NCBI GenBank assembly: GCA_032622095.1
Contig: CP136066.1
Location: 129,487,917-129,551,916 of the forward strand
Direction: 5' to 3'
Source of the DNA: Siphonodentalium dalli
Taxonomy: Eukaryota; Mollusca; Scaphopoda; Gadilida; Siphonodentaliidae
DNA: 64,000 nucleotides
The notes below the pieces were generated by a model. It saw only the letters and a list, made by a program, of their open reading frames with translations, did no database searches and was not told where the DNA came from. Of this stretch, positions 1-10,374 are shown in pieces. Both the position numbers and the translations under genes were made by a program. Every line of letters starts with the position of its first letter. Position 1 is the stretch's first letter.

Positions 1-635
1 TGTTATTCAAGTTAGCAAACGCATGAAATAAGTTTATTCAATAGAAAGGAAACGAGGTGATAATTCACACCAAGGATTTCCTCCCCATAAATGACTAAGC
101 ATGCGGATTGAAAAATGATTTGTGCAAAAGGCAATTATATTTGTTGAAACCCTGGATCTATATACCCTCATTTAGTGATCTACAATACCATAATTGCAAT
201 TTTCTACAATATTTCGGGATATAGTTAACGGAAAGCATTATTTTCACACAAACATTTTATTTATTCACACAACATATGATCTCAAGGAAGAAAATAATTT
301 ACTAAACATTAATTTAATGAATACACAAACACGAATTGTTAGATGAGCACTAAATGTGCGTTTTCCTGGAAAGAGATAAAATGGTATATTTAGATAACCT
401 GGCCTTTTCATTTAATGTTCATAATAGCTACTCATAAGTAGCTGATCATATTCGCAAAGGGGATTATTGTAATTTCACACCACAAGCAACACAAATATTT
501 TTTTACTTGATGAACAAGTACACGAAGTGTTGACACGAGTATATCGGTTACATGAGCTGTTAATGTACATGTGAATATGCATAACCCTTGCAAAACCATC
601 CTTTGATTTCATAGGATTATCCTATGATATCATAT
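1..635. other. Left flank, no gene seen
   Basis: AT-rich sequence without a usable open frame or RNA gene that I can recognise. The last 35 bases (about 601-635) belong to the palindromic repeat family found again at 10222-10572 and 15205-15510, showing that the retroelement landed inside a copy of that repeat. A short GCTACT/AGTAGC hairpin near 427-442 is the only other structure noticed. Confidence 0.6.
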
Positions 636-1436
636 TGTGGTAGAGCACAGGGGTGGGTCTTAAGTGAGCCATCAGTCGCTATATCACAAACATTTATGAA
701 GCTCTGAGTCTAATCATCTGGCAGGGTCTATGGAAACACTAAGCCTACCTTAAAAGTCTTCTATATATTTATTCATCAAACGGAACACATCCAACAAGCA
801 TCACAACATGAAGACGACATCACAACACATATATAGGCTAGCTTGACAGCAACATCACATCAGACATCAGACATCAAGCATCAATCCAGATGACCAACGT
901 AAAACCAACAGAAGTTACAGGACCCATATCGTAGGAACATAGGCCACGATGTCATAACGTAGTATTACTCTTATTCTTTATAACTTTATACTTCTACATT
1001 CTTCAAGGCATTTGAAGAATTTACGCTCTCACTGACGCAATAACAGGAGCGATGTTAACTGCGCCAACGCTAATTATGAAATGACAAAAGGCGGCAAATA
1101 AGCTTACCTGTGATTGGCTAAGACAAATTAGTATCAGACAGTTAGATCTAATATTGGGCGCTAACATAGACAGAGTAGACTTAAGCGGGTAAGAGATTGG
1201 GCTAAGTTAAGAATATGAAATAGCGAAATGCAGAACAGGTAATGCGGCTGGGGACGGGAAGTGTAAAGAACGGAATAGCGCGAAATGGAATGAAATGGAC
1301 CAAGTACGCGGAATGAAATGATAATGCAGCTATAAAATGTATATTAGTGAGTTAGGTATAATAACTTAGTTAGTATACATGTGTAGCATCTAATAAAGGC
1401 ATATACTGTTTTGGTATATAAAGTAGCACTGTCACA
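636..1436 (-). repeat. 3' LTR of the retrotransposon (element orientation)
   Basis: 801 bp, TG at the element start (1436) and CA at its end (636). It matches 9435-10217 across its length. It is 18 bp longer than its partner because it keeps one extra G in a G run, one extra copy of a 7-bp CAGACAT-type repeat near 860 and one extra 10-bp repeat near 1289. Only one base substitution was found on reading both through. Confidence 0.97.
768..773 (-). promoter_or_regulatory. Candidate polyadenylation signal in 3' LTR
   Basis: AATAAA on the minus strand, the only exact hexamer I noticed in this LTR, lying 132 nt before the element end. It is a plausible 3' end signal for the genomic RNA but would imply an unusually long R region if the TATA near the LTR start is used. 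Confidence 0.35.
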
Positions 1437-1447
1437 CTCTCCCCTCT
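1437..1447 (-). promoter_or_regulatory. Polypurine tract
   Basis: AGAGGGGAGAG on the minus strand, directly abutting the first base of the 3' LTR. This is the expected position and composition of the primer for plus-strand DNA synthesis in LTR retroelements. Confidence 0.9.
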
Positions 1448-2122
1448 GTTGACAAAATGACTCCCTAGTCATTTAAACCAATACTGAAAGGAAATGTCGC
1501 AAATAGACATGACTTTCAAACTCTGCAACTGATAATGGAAAATTATCATCTATAACATTCTCATACACAGAGATAATCTTGACACCGACCTATCTTCAAA
1601 ACTGAAATCAAATATCAGCATTATATAACTGCAACTTAATCAACTGAACTGACTCTTCACTATCTGGCGTAGACAGTAAACAATGTGAATATATCACACA
1701 ATACCGCTGAAATGGAATCATCAATGATTCACACTGGCTGTTCTATCTGAGAACTTCAATCATGAATACACAACAATCAACACAAATATGTTAAAATCAT
1801 ATATAGAAAGGAACACTTTATCACCTCACAGAGTATATAACAAAAAAAATAGAATTCCTTGAAAACTGGTACCTCACATGAGTCGTAGCTCTACACTGGA
1901 TCGTCAGCTGAAATAAGTGGAAATATCTCTGATCGTACGAAGATGATAAGTAAGACCTAACAATACATAATATCAATACATAATGTATAAACGAATCAAT
2001 TTTAAAAACAACTAACACAACAGGATAATGCATATGTCCAATGTATACACACATCATTGAAACTGACATATCAGTAATATGGAATCACTGAATATAAGTG
2101 AACTGAACTGAAAATGAAAATC
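1448..2122 (-). other. 3' noncoding region of the retrotransposon
   Basis: Between the last ORF and the polypurine tract. An 82-codon minus-strand frame at 1821-2069 has a biased, loop-like composition and no recognisable domain, so I do not call it. No envelope-like gene is present here. Confidence 0.6.
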
Positions 2123-2389
2123 TTATTCATCCCAGATAGTTTTCAGAATAGATTGGAAAACATCTGGTGAAACCTTGGTGCAAATCTGATCTTGCATCAG
2201 CTTACGCATAAGCTGATTCTTATACTCATCTTTTCCATCTGAAATGGGCTGGATGGTATTAGATACATAGTCACCCATCCATTCTACTAGATGTCCTAGG
2301 TACTGGCTTCGGTCTGGAATCTGAAAGAGAAATTCTTTCTCTATCTCCACTTTGACTACTACTCGAGGCATCATCATCACCTGAAACAT
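2123..2389 (-). CDS. Small overlapping ORF after the polyprotein (hypothetical)
   Basis: An 88-codon frame lying +1 relative to the polyprotein and overlapping its last 119 nt. Residues about 30-88 look protein-like: mixed charged and hydrophobic, including VEWMGDYVSN and a C-terminal FQSILKTIWDE. The polyprotein stops early in a linker-like acidic tail, so this could be its natural C-terminus reached by a frameshift, the result of a recent indel in this copy, or an accessory product. No family recognised. The first residues, before about 25, lie fully within the polyprotein overlap and may not be translated. Confidence 0.3.
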   Translation of the reverse strand: MFQVMMMPRVVVKVEIEKEFLFQIPDRSQYLGHLVEWMGDYVSNTIQPISDGKDEYKNQLMRKLMQDQICTKVSPDVFQSILKTIWDE

Positions 2390-5300
2390 TCGCTATCGCA
2401 CCATCAACATTACCATCAACAACAACAGTATCTTCTGCAATAGATGCTAAAGGTACACGGACAATATCAACAACTTCATCATTATTCTCATCAGCCTCAT
2501 CATTGCTATCACCTGTGGAACGAAGTTCAAGTTGACCTGTCGAATCCTGTGTAGCTGAAATATTATTAACACTACTGTCATCAACGACATCATTTCTATC
2601 TTCCCTGAACTCATCTATTTGAGTGCGGTCGTCACCACAGGAAGAAGAAATACCACCAGCTTCCAATCTCGCAGGAAAGTCGTCACCCCGACGAGATGGA
2701 GCTGAACTGTCCACTGCATTAGGAGCAGATTTTATACCTGCGACGCCCTGTGGAACAAAACAAATCACTGACTCTTCATCTGAACCATCTATATGGTCTG
2801 AACCATTAATATGGTTATCACGAACTTCATCACGTGAAGTATCACTACCAGTACCTGGAATATGACGTTTCCGCACCTTAGGCTCTGGGGGCCGTACAGG
2901 TGGGATGAGAGGATCCACAATTGGGACTTCAGCATCTCTCTGTTCAAGAGGAGATTTAAGGGCTGGGTCGTCAACTGGAAAGTCAAAGGGTAAAGAACCA
3001 ATAGGCAACAAGTGGTTCCTATGTAAAGTTCTTTGCTTTCCATTGTCATCTTCTAAATTAAAAACAGGAATGTCAGAATTGGGTTGGGATTTAACAGTGT
3101 ATACTTCAGAATCATATTTATCTGCCAATTTATGTCTGCCTTCGAAAGCTAATGTCTTTACTAAGACTCTGTCACCTACATGTATAGTTGCACCACGAAG
3201 CTTTCGATTATAATATTTGGCATTACTACTCTGAGCACCAGACATAGATTTGGATGCTAATCTGTAAGAATCAGAAAGTCTCTGTCTGAGATCTGAAACA
3301 TAATCACAATAAGAAGTTTGATCAGAATCAGGTTTATTCAGACCAAATAAAACATCAAGAGGTAACCGTGGTTCTCTTCCGAACATCAACTGAAAAGGAG
3401 CAAAACCAGTAGTTTCATGCCTAGTACAATTGTAAGCATGAACAAGAGGACCTATATGTGATTTCCAGTCATGTTTCTGGTCAGGATTAAGAGTACCTAA
3501 CATACTAATAAGTGTGCGATTAAATCGCTCTGTAACACCATTCCCCATCGGATGATAAGGAGTAGTTCGGGACTTCTTGATGCTGCAAAGCTGACAAAGT
3601 TCAGAAATAAGTTGAGATTCAAAATTAGCACCTTGATCACTATGAATACGTTGAGGATAACCATAATGAAAAAAGAAATTGTTAAACAATACATCAGCAG
3701 TAGTTTTTGCAGTCATGTTCCTTGTAGGATAAGCCTGTGCATATTTAGTAAAATGATCTGTCATAACAAGAACATATTGGTAACCACCTTTAGAACAATC
3801 AAGAGTAAGAAAATCAATACAAACAAGTTCAAGAGGTTGAGAAGTAGTAATAGATACTAAAGGGGCTCTGAAATTCGGATTAGTTTTCACTCGTAAACAT
3901 CTATGGCAATGTTTTATCCAATCATCGACAGCACTGTCGATACCTGGAAAATAAAATCTTTCTTTCACAAGTGAAACTGTTCTGTCACGACCTGGATGTC
4001 CTATATCATTATGTAATGATTTTAGAACAAAAGCAATCTGTGAATGTGGTAAAACAAGCTGAGTGGTGGTTTTACCATTAAAAGTGGACTCTCTATAAAG
4101 AACTCCTCGCTGCAACCTAAGCTTAGAAAAATGTCTTAAAAATGCTGAATGAAGCTTAGAAGGGGGAAGGGACTTTCTCTTTGGGCAACTATTTCTTCTC
4201 ACGGCTGACAACCATACGGACAATACATCATCTCTTTCCTGCAATCTTCTCCAATCCTTATAATTCATTTCATCAAGATCATGGCCTACATCATCTTGAA
4301 CAGAATTTAAAACATCAGTGCTGCAACATAAACTTTCAACAAAAGGTTGCTGCACCTGTAGTGAATTACAAATAACTTGTACTGAATCATTTGTAATAAT
4401 ATCTGGAGGAGGTGTATCCAACCTAGATAAGGCATCTGCATCGGTATTAGATTTACAGGGTCTGTAAACAATATCAAATTTAAAAGAACCTAAGGCTGAT
4501 AACCATCTCTGTCCAGTAGCATCTAATTTGGCTGAAGTTAAAACATATGTTAAAGGATTGTTATCAGTATACACTACAAAATAATTACCATATAAATAGT
4601 CATAAAACTTTTCTGTAACTGCCCACTTTAAAGCTAAAAATTCTAACTTATGTGCCGGGTAATTCTTTTCTGCTGCTGTGGTTCCTCGGCTGCCATATGC
4701 AATGACTCTCTTCACGCCATCGATCTCCTGGTAAAGGACACAACCTAAACCATGAAGGGGCGCATCAGTATGGACTTCAAAGGGCTTGCTGTAATCGGGG
4801 TAACCTAAAATGGGGGGATTAGAAAGACGATCTTTCAAAGTATCAAATGCAGACTGCTGCTCATGCTCCCATTTCCATTTCCCTGTAAAAGAGGATTTAA
4901 CCTTGTTCTTTGGCTTCTTTGTATTTGTAGGGGGAAGTAAATCTGTCAAGGGCTTAGCAATCCTGGAAAAATTTGGACAATATTTTCTGTAATAACCTGC
5001 AAAGCCAAGAAATGATCGCAATTGATCAGAATTCTTGGGAACTGGCCAGTTGACAATTTTGTCAACTTTCGCAGGATCCGTCTCGATACCTTTCTCTGAA
5101 ACTACATGGCCTACATATGAGACACGGCGCATGAAAAATTTACACTTAGATGGAGCCAGTTTTAAACCGCATTCTCTGAGCCTGTCAAAAACAAGTCTAA
5201 GTCGCTCCAACATCTCCGGAACAGATTTTGACCAAACAATGACGTCATCAACATAAATATTACATATATTCCTGTTAAGACCATCGAGGCAGTCTTCCAT

Positions 5301-7181
5301 CATTCTCTGAAAGCTAGAAGGACTATTGTTCAAACCAAATGCAAGTCTATTATATTCATAGAAACCTAGACCTCCAACAGTAAAAGCTGTTCTCTCTTTG
5401 TGCTCCTCTGCAATTTCCAATTGATGAAAACCAGATTTGAGATCGAGAACTGAGTAGTACTTGGCACCTGCTAAGTAATCAAAAAGGTCTTCAGGCCTAG
5501 GGAGTGCATAATTATCTGGAATAGTGCGTTTATTTAAAATTCTAAAATCTGTACACATACGAAGGTCATTTGAACCCTTCTTCCTAACTAAAACAACATT
5601 AGAAGAATATGGACTGTGAGATCGGCGTATAATGCCGGCAGCTAACAACTGGTGAAGATGATTTCTCACTTCATCAATCATGCTTGGAGGTAAACGTCTC
5701 GGACGATCCTTGAAAGGCGTAGAATCATACATGTCGATCCTATGCTTAACTGCACTGTAAAAACCTAAGTCAAGATCATGCTGTGAAAAAACATCTGAAA
5801 ATTCTTTGATAAGATTCAATGCAACAGATATATCCTTTACATCATCAAGAGAAGAAACATCAATAGTAATTTTATCAAGAAATGAAGAGGTAGTCTCTGA
5901 ACCTGGGGAGGTTTCAATATCTTGCTCAACAGAGACTGGCTGTACCTGACAAATAACAGAGTTAGGTGCTATACTAATAGTCCTAGAAGAAATATTTGAC
6001 AAGTGAACATCAACAGTATCAGTGCTCTTGAAATCATATTTCACAATATATGGACCTATCTCTAAAAATTTGAACCGCTCATCATCTGGAAGTGGCTGCA
6101 AAATGGCACATGTTGGTTGGTAAGGAATCTTATGATCAATAAAACCAGTAACAACTTTCTTAGTATTAGGATGGAGAATAACATGAGTATTCTCAGCAGA
6201 CTTTACATGACCTAGAACAAAGTTGTGTTTAGCAAGTTCTTTCTCCCTAGAAATCATGCATCTGAATGCCATAAACCAAGATGATGACAAGTTTGCATTC
6301 TGTAAAAACCTGTTACCATGTGCATCTTTGCACAACTGCATGAGTTCTGAAAGAATATTAGTTCCTAGCAAAACTGGTACTGACATGTTATAAGAACTGT
6401 TTGGCACTACAAGAAAAATAAACTCTTTGCCGGAATCTTGTCCTAAAGAAGGAACTGTAATAGGACACTGAATATATCCAAGATAAGGAAGTTTCTTGCC
6501 ATCAGCACACTCTATATTAAGTATAACAGACAAGGGCTGCAAAGGAATATGTTTCAAGAAAGTGCTGTAAAATTTCTCGCAAATTGTGGAGCAAGTCGAA
6601 CCTGTATCAACAAGAGCCTTAGTATTGTAACCTGAAACAGTAATATCTGACTCTGTAGCATTTCCATTTATACAATGTTCCTTACTGGAATCATTAAAAA
6701 ATTGAGATTTGTTAATAAATCTCCGGGATCTATCCTGTGGACGAAAATATTTATCTCTATCATAGTAGCGATAGTATCCACCTTTCCTACAACCGAACGC
6801 TTTATGCGTCAAATCACCACATTTCCAACATCCGGTGTATCTACCAGATACATACTCTCCTTGTAACCTATCATTTGTGGGATTACTATAATCATTTCTC
6901 ACATCTGAAACATTATTTGCCTCCTTCTGAAAATAATGAACATTATCGCTTCTCTCCGTATACTGCATTCTGTGATTCCTATTCCGATATATCTGCGCAC
7001 GCTGTCTGGAGTAAGAGTTATAACCACTGTTATAATTATCATTTCTGTAATAATCATCATTGCTGTAATTATTATCGTAACTATTTTCACTATTTCTCTT
7101 CAACTCCTCTATCCGAACTGTCAATTCCAATATCTCAGCCTGTATCTTCAACATAACTTCCTCTGAAATCTGTGACGCCAT
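2271..7181 (-). CDS. pol: Ty3/gypsy polyprotein: zinc knuckle, protease, RT, RNase H, integrase
   Basis: 1636 residues without interruption. It carries out reverse transcription and integration of the element. Seen in order: a short coiled-coil-like start (about 1-30) and an Asn/Tyr/Arg-rich stretch (31-110); a CCHC zinc knuckle C118-C121-H126-C131; an aspartic protease with DTG at 192-194 and LLGTN near 271; reverse transcriptase with catalytic D580 and YVDD at 643-646; RNase H with D806, E847, D873 and a DADALSR end near 914-920; an integrase HHCC finger (H1057, H1062, C1092, C1095); a core with D1123, D1182 and E1218 (35 residues between the last two); a GPY/F-like module around 1349-1395; and an acidic Ser-rich tail to 1636. 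The start is supported by in-frame stops TAG TGA just before AAGATGG, a good initiation context. All catalytic residues are present. Missing is a capsid domain, since the knuckle begins only 118 residues in. The tail ends abruptly beside an overlapping +1 frame. Confidence 0.96.
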   Translation of the reverse strand: MASQISEEVMLKIQAEILELTVRIEELKRNSENSYDNNYSNDDYYRNDNYNSGYNSYSRQRAQIYRNRNHRMQYTERSDNVHYFQKEANNVSDVRNDYSNPTNDRLQGEYVSGRYTGCWKCGDLTHKAFGCRKGGYYRYYDRDKYFRPQDRSRRFINKSQFFNDSSKEHCINGNATESDITVSGYNTKALVDTGSTCSTICEKFYSTFLKHIPLQPLSVILNIECADGKKLPYLGYIQCPITVPSLGQDSGKEFIFLVVPNSSYNMSVPVLLGTNILSELMQLCKDAHGNRFLQNANLSSSWFMAFRCMISREKELAKHNFVLGHVKSAENTHVILHPNTKKVVTGFIDHKIPYQPTCAILQPLPDDERFKFLEIGPYIVKYDFKSTDTVDVHLSNISSRTISIAPNSVICQVQPVSVEQDIETSPGSETTSSFLDKITIDVSSLDDVKDISVALNLIKEFSDVFSQHDLDLGFYSAVKHRIDMYDSTPFKDRPRRLPPSMIDEVRNHLHQLLAAGIIRRSHSPYSSNVVLVRKKGSNDLRMCTDFRILNKRTIPDNYALPRPEDLFDYLAGAKYYSVLDLKSGFHQLEIAEEHKERTAFTVGGLGFYEYNRLAFGLNNSPSSFQRMMEDCLDGLNRNICNIYVDDVIVWSKSVPEMLERLRLVFDRLRECGLKLAPSKCKFFMRRVSYVGHVVSEKGIETDPAKVDKIVNWPVPKNSDQLRSFLGFAGYYRKYCPNFSRIAKPLTDLLPPTNTKKPKNKVKSSFTGKWKWEHEQQSAFDTLKDRLSNPPILGYPDYSKPFEVHTDAPLHGLGCVLYQEIDGVKRVIAYGSRGTTAAEKNYPAHKLEFLALKWAVTEKFYDYLYGNYFVVYTDNNPLTYVLTSAKLDATGQRWLSALGSFKFDIVYRPCKSNTDADALSRLDTPPPDIITNDSVQVICNSLQVQQPFVESLCCSTDVLNSVQDDVGHDLDEMNYKDWRRLQERDDVLSVWLSAVRRNSCPKRKSLPPSKLHSAFLRHFSKLRLQRGVLYRESTFNGKTTTQLVLPHSQIAFVLKSLHNDIGHPGRDRTVSLVKERFYFPGIDSAVDDWIKHCHRCLRVKTNPNFRAPLVSITTSQPLELVCIDFLTLDCSKGGYQYVLVMTDHFTKYAQAYPTRNMTAKTTADVLFNNFFFHYGYPQRIHSDQGANFESQLISELCQLCSIKKSRTTPYHPMGNGVTERFNRTLISMLGTLNPDQKHDWKSHIGPLVHAYNCTRHETTGFAPFQLMFGREPRLPLDVLFGLNKPDSDQTSYCDYVSDLRQRLSDSYRLASKSMSGAQSSNAKYYNRKLRGATIHVGDRVLVKTLAFEGRHKLADKYDSEVYTVKSQPNSDIPVFNLEDDNGKQRTLHRNHLLPIGSLPFDFPVDDPALKSPLEQRDAEVPIVDPLIPPVRPPEPKVRKRHIPGTGSDTSRDEVRDNHINGSDHIDGSDEESVICFVPQGVAGIKSAPNAVDSSAPSRRGDDFPARLEAGGISSSCGDDRTQIDEFREDRNDVVDDSSVNNISATQDSTGQLELRSTGDSNDEADENNDEVVDIVRVPLASIAEDTVVVDGNVDGAIANVSGDDDASSSSQSGDRERISLSDSRPKPVPRTSSRMDG

Positions 7182-9415
7182 CTTTCACTAACTCGCAAAT
7201 AGCTAGGAAAAATTTGAAAATATTTCAACCACGATCGACCTACAAATTCTAAGAAATATCTCTGAAAAAAAAAACTAGTGTCGCTTTAACTACATGTAAC
7301 TGGAATAAAAAAAAAAATTCAAGTCGAAACCTACAAGAGAATTCGGGGGAAAAAATCACTAAGTGTAAATGACAAAGTAAATAACCTTGTTGAACGCTGA
7401 AAACGTCAAATGAAAATAAACTAAACTCAATATCTGAAAAACCGATGCGCTGAAATTTATACAGAAAAACCTAAGTAATTTCTGCCTACCAACTCAGAAA
7501 TCGCTGAAAAACAAAATTCATTCTGCGGAAAAATTTAATTCAATAAAAATTCTCAAGTCCAACTACATAAGAAAATTTCTGAAAAATAAAAATTTCTCAA
7601 GTTTGCCGTAAATCAGAACACTGTAAGTCACCTACAATTTAACTACCAAGCGAATACCTACAAATCGCATCAAAATTCAAAATTAATCTGCGATTAAATA
7701 TTCAAGTCACCTATTTCCGCTCACTATCTGACGTCAACTGAAAAAATTTCAAAGTCAGATCTAACCTGATCAATCACACACTACAAACTCAACAATGGAA
7801 AAATAATTTAATTTTCCACGACGTCACCAACAATTCACCTAATTTCAAGTTAATTGTGCCGTCCGGCGACAAAACTGAAATATAATCAATCACGTGTTGA
7901 CACAACAACACAAATGAATATTAACATTCACCGTCAACTGAAAGTTGATTCGAAAAATTATTTTCCGAACTTGCTCTGAAAAATCAACTATTTTCGAGCT
8001 ATATACTCCACCGTCAACTACAAAATTCTCAAATCACAATTCACCGTCACTGAAAATCAATAAAGATTTTTACAATCACCTATTGTCCCACTATAAATTC
8101 ACCGTCGTCTGAAAATTTGAATACAAATGTCACTTCCGCTTGCATGCTAAGTGTGGACTGGCTGAAAATTTATAAGTTTTCTTGCCGACAACTGCTACTA
8201 ATTAGTTTGGTTAAGTTAACTTCCACCTAATTAGTGTCGCGAAGAATTTAACTCATGCACATATCTGATGAAATGAGATGAAAGCAAGCGCAATGCGTAC
8301 TTGGCTCACAAAAAAAAATTTAGTGGGAAAGAGGGTGTGGCAGGGGAGGGGTCAGGATTGACTCACCGTTAACCTGAGACTCCGACAACTGCAGACTCCG
8401 ACACCAACTTACCATGTCACGACTATCAACAAACCAAGATGACAACACCTGCTTGTACTACCAGAACTAGTTGGGACAATTTGTCCAACACCGGGTCTGA
8501 AAACTACTAACTTATTAATGCAAAGTCAGAATTGCATTGCATAATGTTGGAGACAAAAAGTATTTATTACACCGTCACAAAAAAGTGACGACCGAGTGTC
8601 AAGAAATTTGAAATATTCTCAACCAATTTCGGTTTCAGAAAATCTCCGGTAATATGCAATGATATTCCCCTTGCAATTTACAAGCTGACATTTGGCCTAC
8701 ATGTATGGATTTATCAACAGATGTCACTTTATGACAATATTTCAGTCAAAGAATAAACTTTGACAGCAAACAATACATAATGTGTGGCTGGACTGATATA
8801 TTATATACCTAACTACACCTATAGTTACCTAAACAAAAGCTAATAATTAGCTTTAAAGGCTACTAAAGTTGATCAGAATATTTGAAAACAAACTCACGTG
8901 TTACTGTTTACATTTTTGTGTTCTGACCAAAATGTGACCCAGTTGAAACGAAACGAAACCACGGACTACCAAAATCCGGAAAACACAACTTTACCGGGTT
9001 TCAATTTACCAAAATCCGGACCACAAAATATTGGCATAGTAACAAATCGAATTTAAAGTTTGGACTTTGCCCAAATGCTAAAAACGACTAAACAGAGCTG
9101 ACAATACAAAAATTTAGACATAATTATAATATTAAAGGAATACCGCCACACCAAAACAATGTGTTTACAAATTTCACTGAATAACATGAAAATTTTACAA
9201 AATTTATCAAATTTTCAACCGAATTTGTGTTTTTATGCATTTTTAAGCATAAAACTGTTCAATTGTTATTGTCTCTTCAAATCCAACGCTGAATATCTCC
9301 AGAAATCCTGATTGTCATTTTTTTCACAGTTTTTGAAGCACGAAAACACGAATTTCTACAAAGTTCCAATTTTCACACAAATTTCAAAAGTTCCACACTA
9401 TAATCAGAGCTATAG
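7182..9415 (-). other. 2.2-kb untranslated leader of the retrotransposon
   Basis: Gag would normally sit between the primer site and pol, but no frame of 60 codons or more exists here and stops are dense in all three minus frames over the part I read. The minus strand is T-rich and studded with TTTTCAG or TTTGTAG motifs, several followed by TGACGGTGAAT (for example near 7932, 8011, 8046 and 8103). The direct repeat ACCAAAATCCGG occurs near 8967 and 9008. It may be a spliced or structured leader. Confidence 0.7.
7262..7274 (-). promoter_or_regulatory. Candidate splice acceptor before pol
   Basis: Ten T followed by CAG on the minus strand, 81 nt before the polyprotein ATG. A second, weaker one (TTTTTCCTAG) lies near 7203-7212. 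Strong acceptor shape but no transcript evidence. Confidence 0.35.
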
Positions 9416-9433
9416 CTATACGAATGGGCGCCA
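9416..9433 (-). promoter_or_regulatory. Primer-binding site
   Basis: TGGCGCCCATTCGTATAG on the minus strand, one base inside the 5' LTR. TGG pairs with a tRNA CCA end. The first eight bases equal the well-known lysine-tRNA primer site TGGCGCCC and then diverge, so the exact host tRNA is uncertain. Confidence 0.75.
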
Positions 9434-9892
9434 TTGTGGTAGAGCACAGGGTGGGTCTTAAGTGAACCATCAGTCGCTATATCACAAACATTTATGAAGC
9501 TCTGAGTCTAATCATCTGGCAGGGTCTATGGAAACACTAAGCCTACCTTAAAAGTCTTCTATATATTTATTCATCAAACGGAACACATCCAACAAGCATC
9601 ACAACATGAAGACGACATCACAACACATATATAGGCTAGCTTGACAGCAACATCACATCAGACATCAAGCATCAATCCAGATGACCAACGTAAAACCAAC
9701 AGAAGTTACAGGACCCATATCGTAGGAACATAGGCCACGATGTCATAACGTAGTATTACTCTTATTCTTTATAACTTTATACTTCTACATTCTTCAAGGC
9801 ATTTGAAGAATTTACGCTCTCACTGACGCAATAACAGGAGCGATGTTAACTGCGCCAACGCTAATTATGAAATGACAAAAGGCGGCAAATAA

Positions 9893-9901
9893 GCTTACCT
9901 G
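9893..9901 (-). promoter_or_regulatory. Candidate splice donor inside the 5' LTR
   Basis: CAGGTAAGC on the minus strand, a near-ideal metazoan 5' splice site about 300 nt downstream of the LTR TATA candidate. Joined to the acceptor at 7262 it would remove an intron of about 2.6 kb and bring the cap close to pol. Prediction only. Confidence 0.35.
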
Positions 9902-10195
9902 TGATTGGCTAAGACAAATTAGTATCAGACAGTTAGATCTAATATTGGGCGCTAACATAGACAGAGTAGACTTAAGCGGGTAAGAGATTGGGCTAAGTTA
10001 AGAATATGAAATAGCGAAATGCAGAACAGGTAATGCGGCTGGGGACGGGAAGTGTAAAGAACGGAATAGCGCGAAATGGACCAAGTACGCGGAATGAAAT
10101 GATAATGCAGCTATAAAATGTATATTAGTGAGTTAGGTATAATAACTTAGTTAGTATACATGTGTAGCATCTAATAAAGGCATATACTGTTTTGG

Positions 10196-10203
10196 TATAT
10201 AAA
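10196..10203 (-). promoter_or_regulatory. Candidate TATA box in the 5' LTR
   Basis: TTTATATA on the minus strand, only 15 nt from the LTR start. That would leave a very short U3, so another start site further in (for example after TTTTATAG near 10110) is equally possible. Confidence 0.3.
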
Positions 10204-10221
10204 GTAGCACTGTCACAATAT

Positions 10222-10374
10222 GATGAAAACCTTTGAATAGCTTTGATGCATCCTACGAAATCGTATGATATCCTACGATTGAAAACCTTAGAAAACCTAC
10301 GAAAACCTTGCGGTAAATGGAACGAAGAAACCTTCGTAAACCTACGAAATCCTTGGATGAGTGGGAGTTCCATT
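10222..10374. repeat. Inverted, degenerate copies of the 66-bp palindromic repeat
   Basis: The same words as the direct array to the right (AACCTACGAAATCC, ATATCCTACGATTG) occur here in reverse complement. The two orientations meet in a perfect 22-bp inverted repeat, arms 10335-10356 and 10375-10396 with an 18-nt loop. The retroelement is inserted at the left edge of this block. Confidence 0.8.

Larger units (their letters stand above)
9435..10217 (-). repeat. 5' LTR of the retrotransposon (element orientation)
   Basis: 783 bp, TG at 10217 and CA at 9435 on the minus strand, followed by the ATAT target duplication. It would drive the genomic RNA leftward. See the partner at 636-1436 for differences. 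Confidence 0.97.
632..10221 (-). mobile_element. Complete Ty3/gypsy-type LTR retrotransposon
   Basis: Both LTRs, a 4-bp target duplication (ATAT at 632-635 and 10218-10221), polypurine tract, primer-binding site and one intact polyprotein are present, all in minus-strand order. The internal order protease, RT, RNase H, integrase, the single CCHC knuckle and a D,D35E integrase place it in the Metaviridae (Ty3/gypsy) rather than Copia or BEL/Pao. The LTRs differ by one substitution (G/A near 667) plus three indels (1, 7 and 10 bp, the latter two in short direct repeats), so the insertion is recent. Unusual points are the absent capsid region and the 2.2-kb leader without an ORF. No envelope-like ORF with membrane segments was found. 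Clade within Ty3/gypsy is not resolved from sequence reading alone. Confidence 0.95.

Noticed and set aside
1821-2069. 82-codon minus-strand frame as a possible envelope remnant
   Set aside because: No signal peptide, transmembrane or fusion-type features in a sensible order; too short.
2623-7166. Several plus-strand frames of 60-139 codons across the retroelement
   Set aside because: Antisense shadows of the polyprotein with low-complexity composition.
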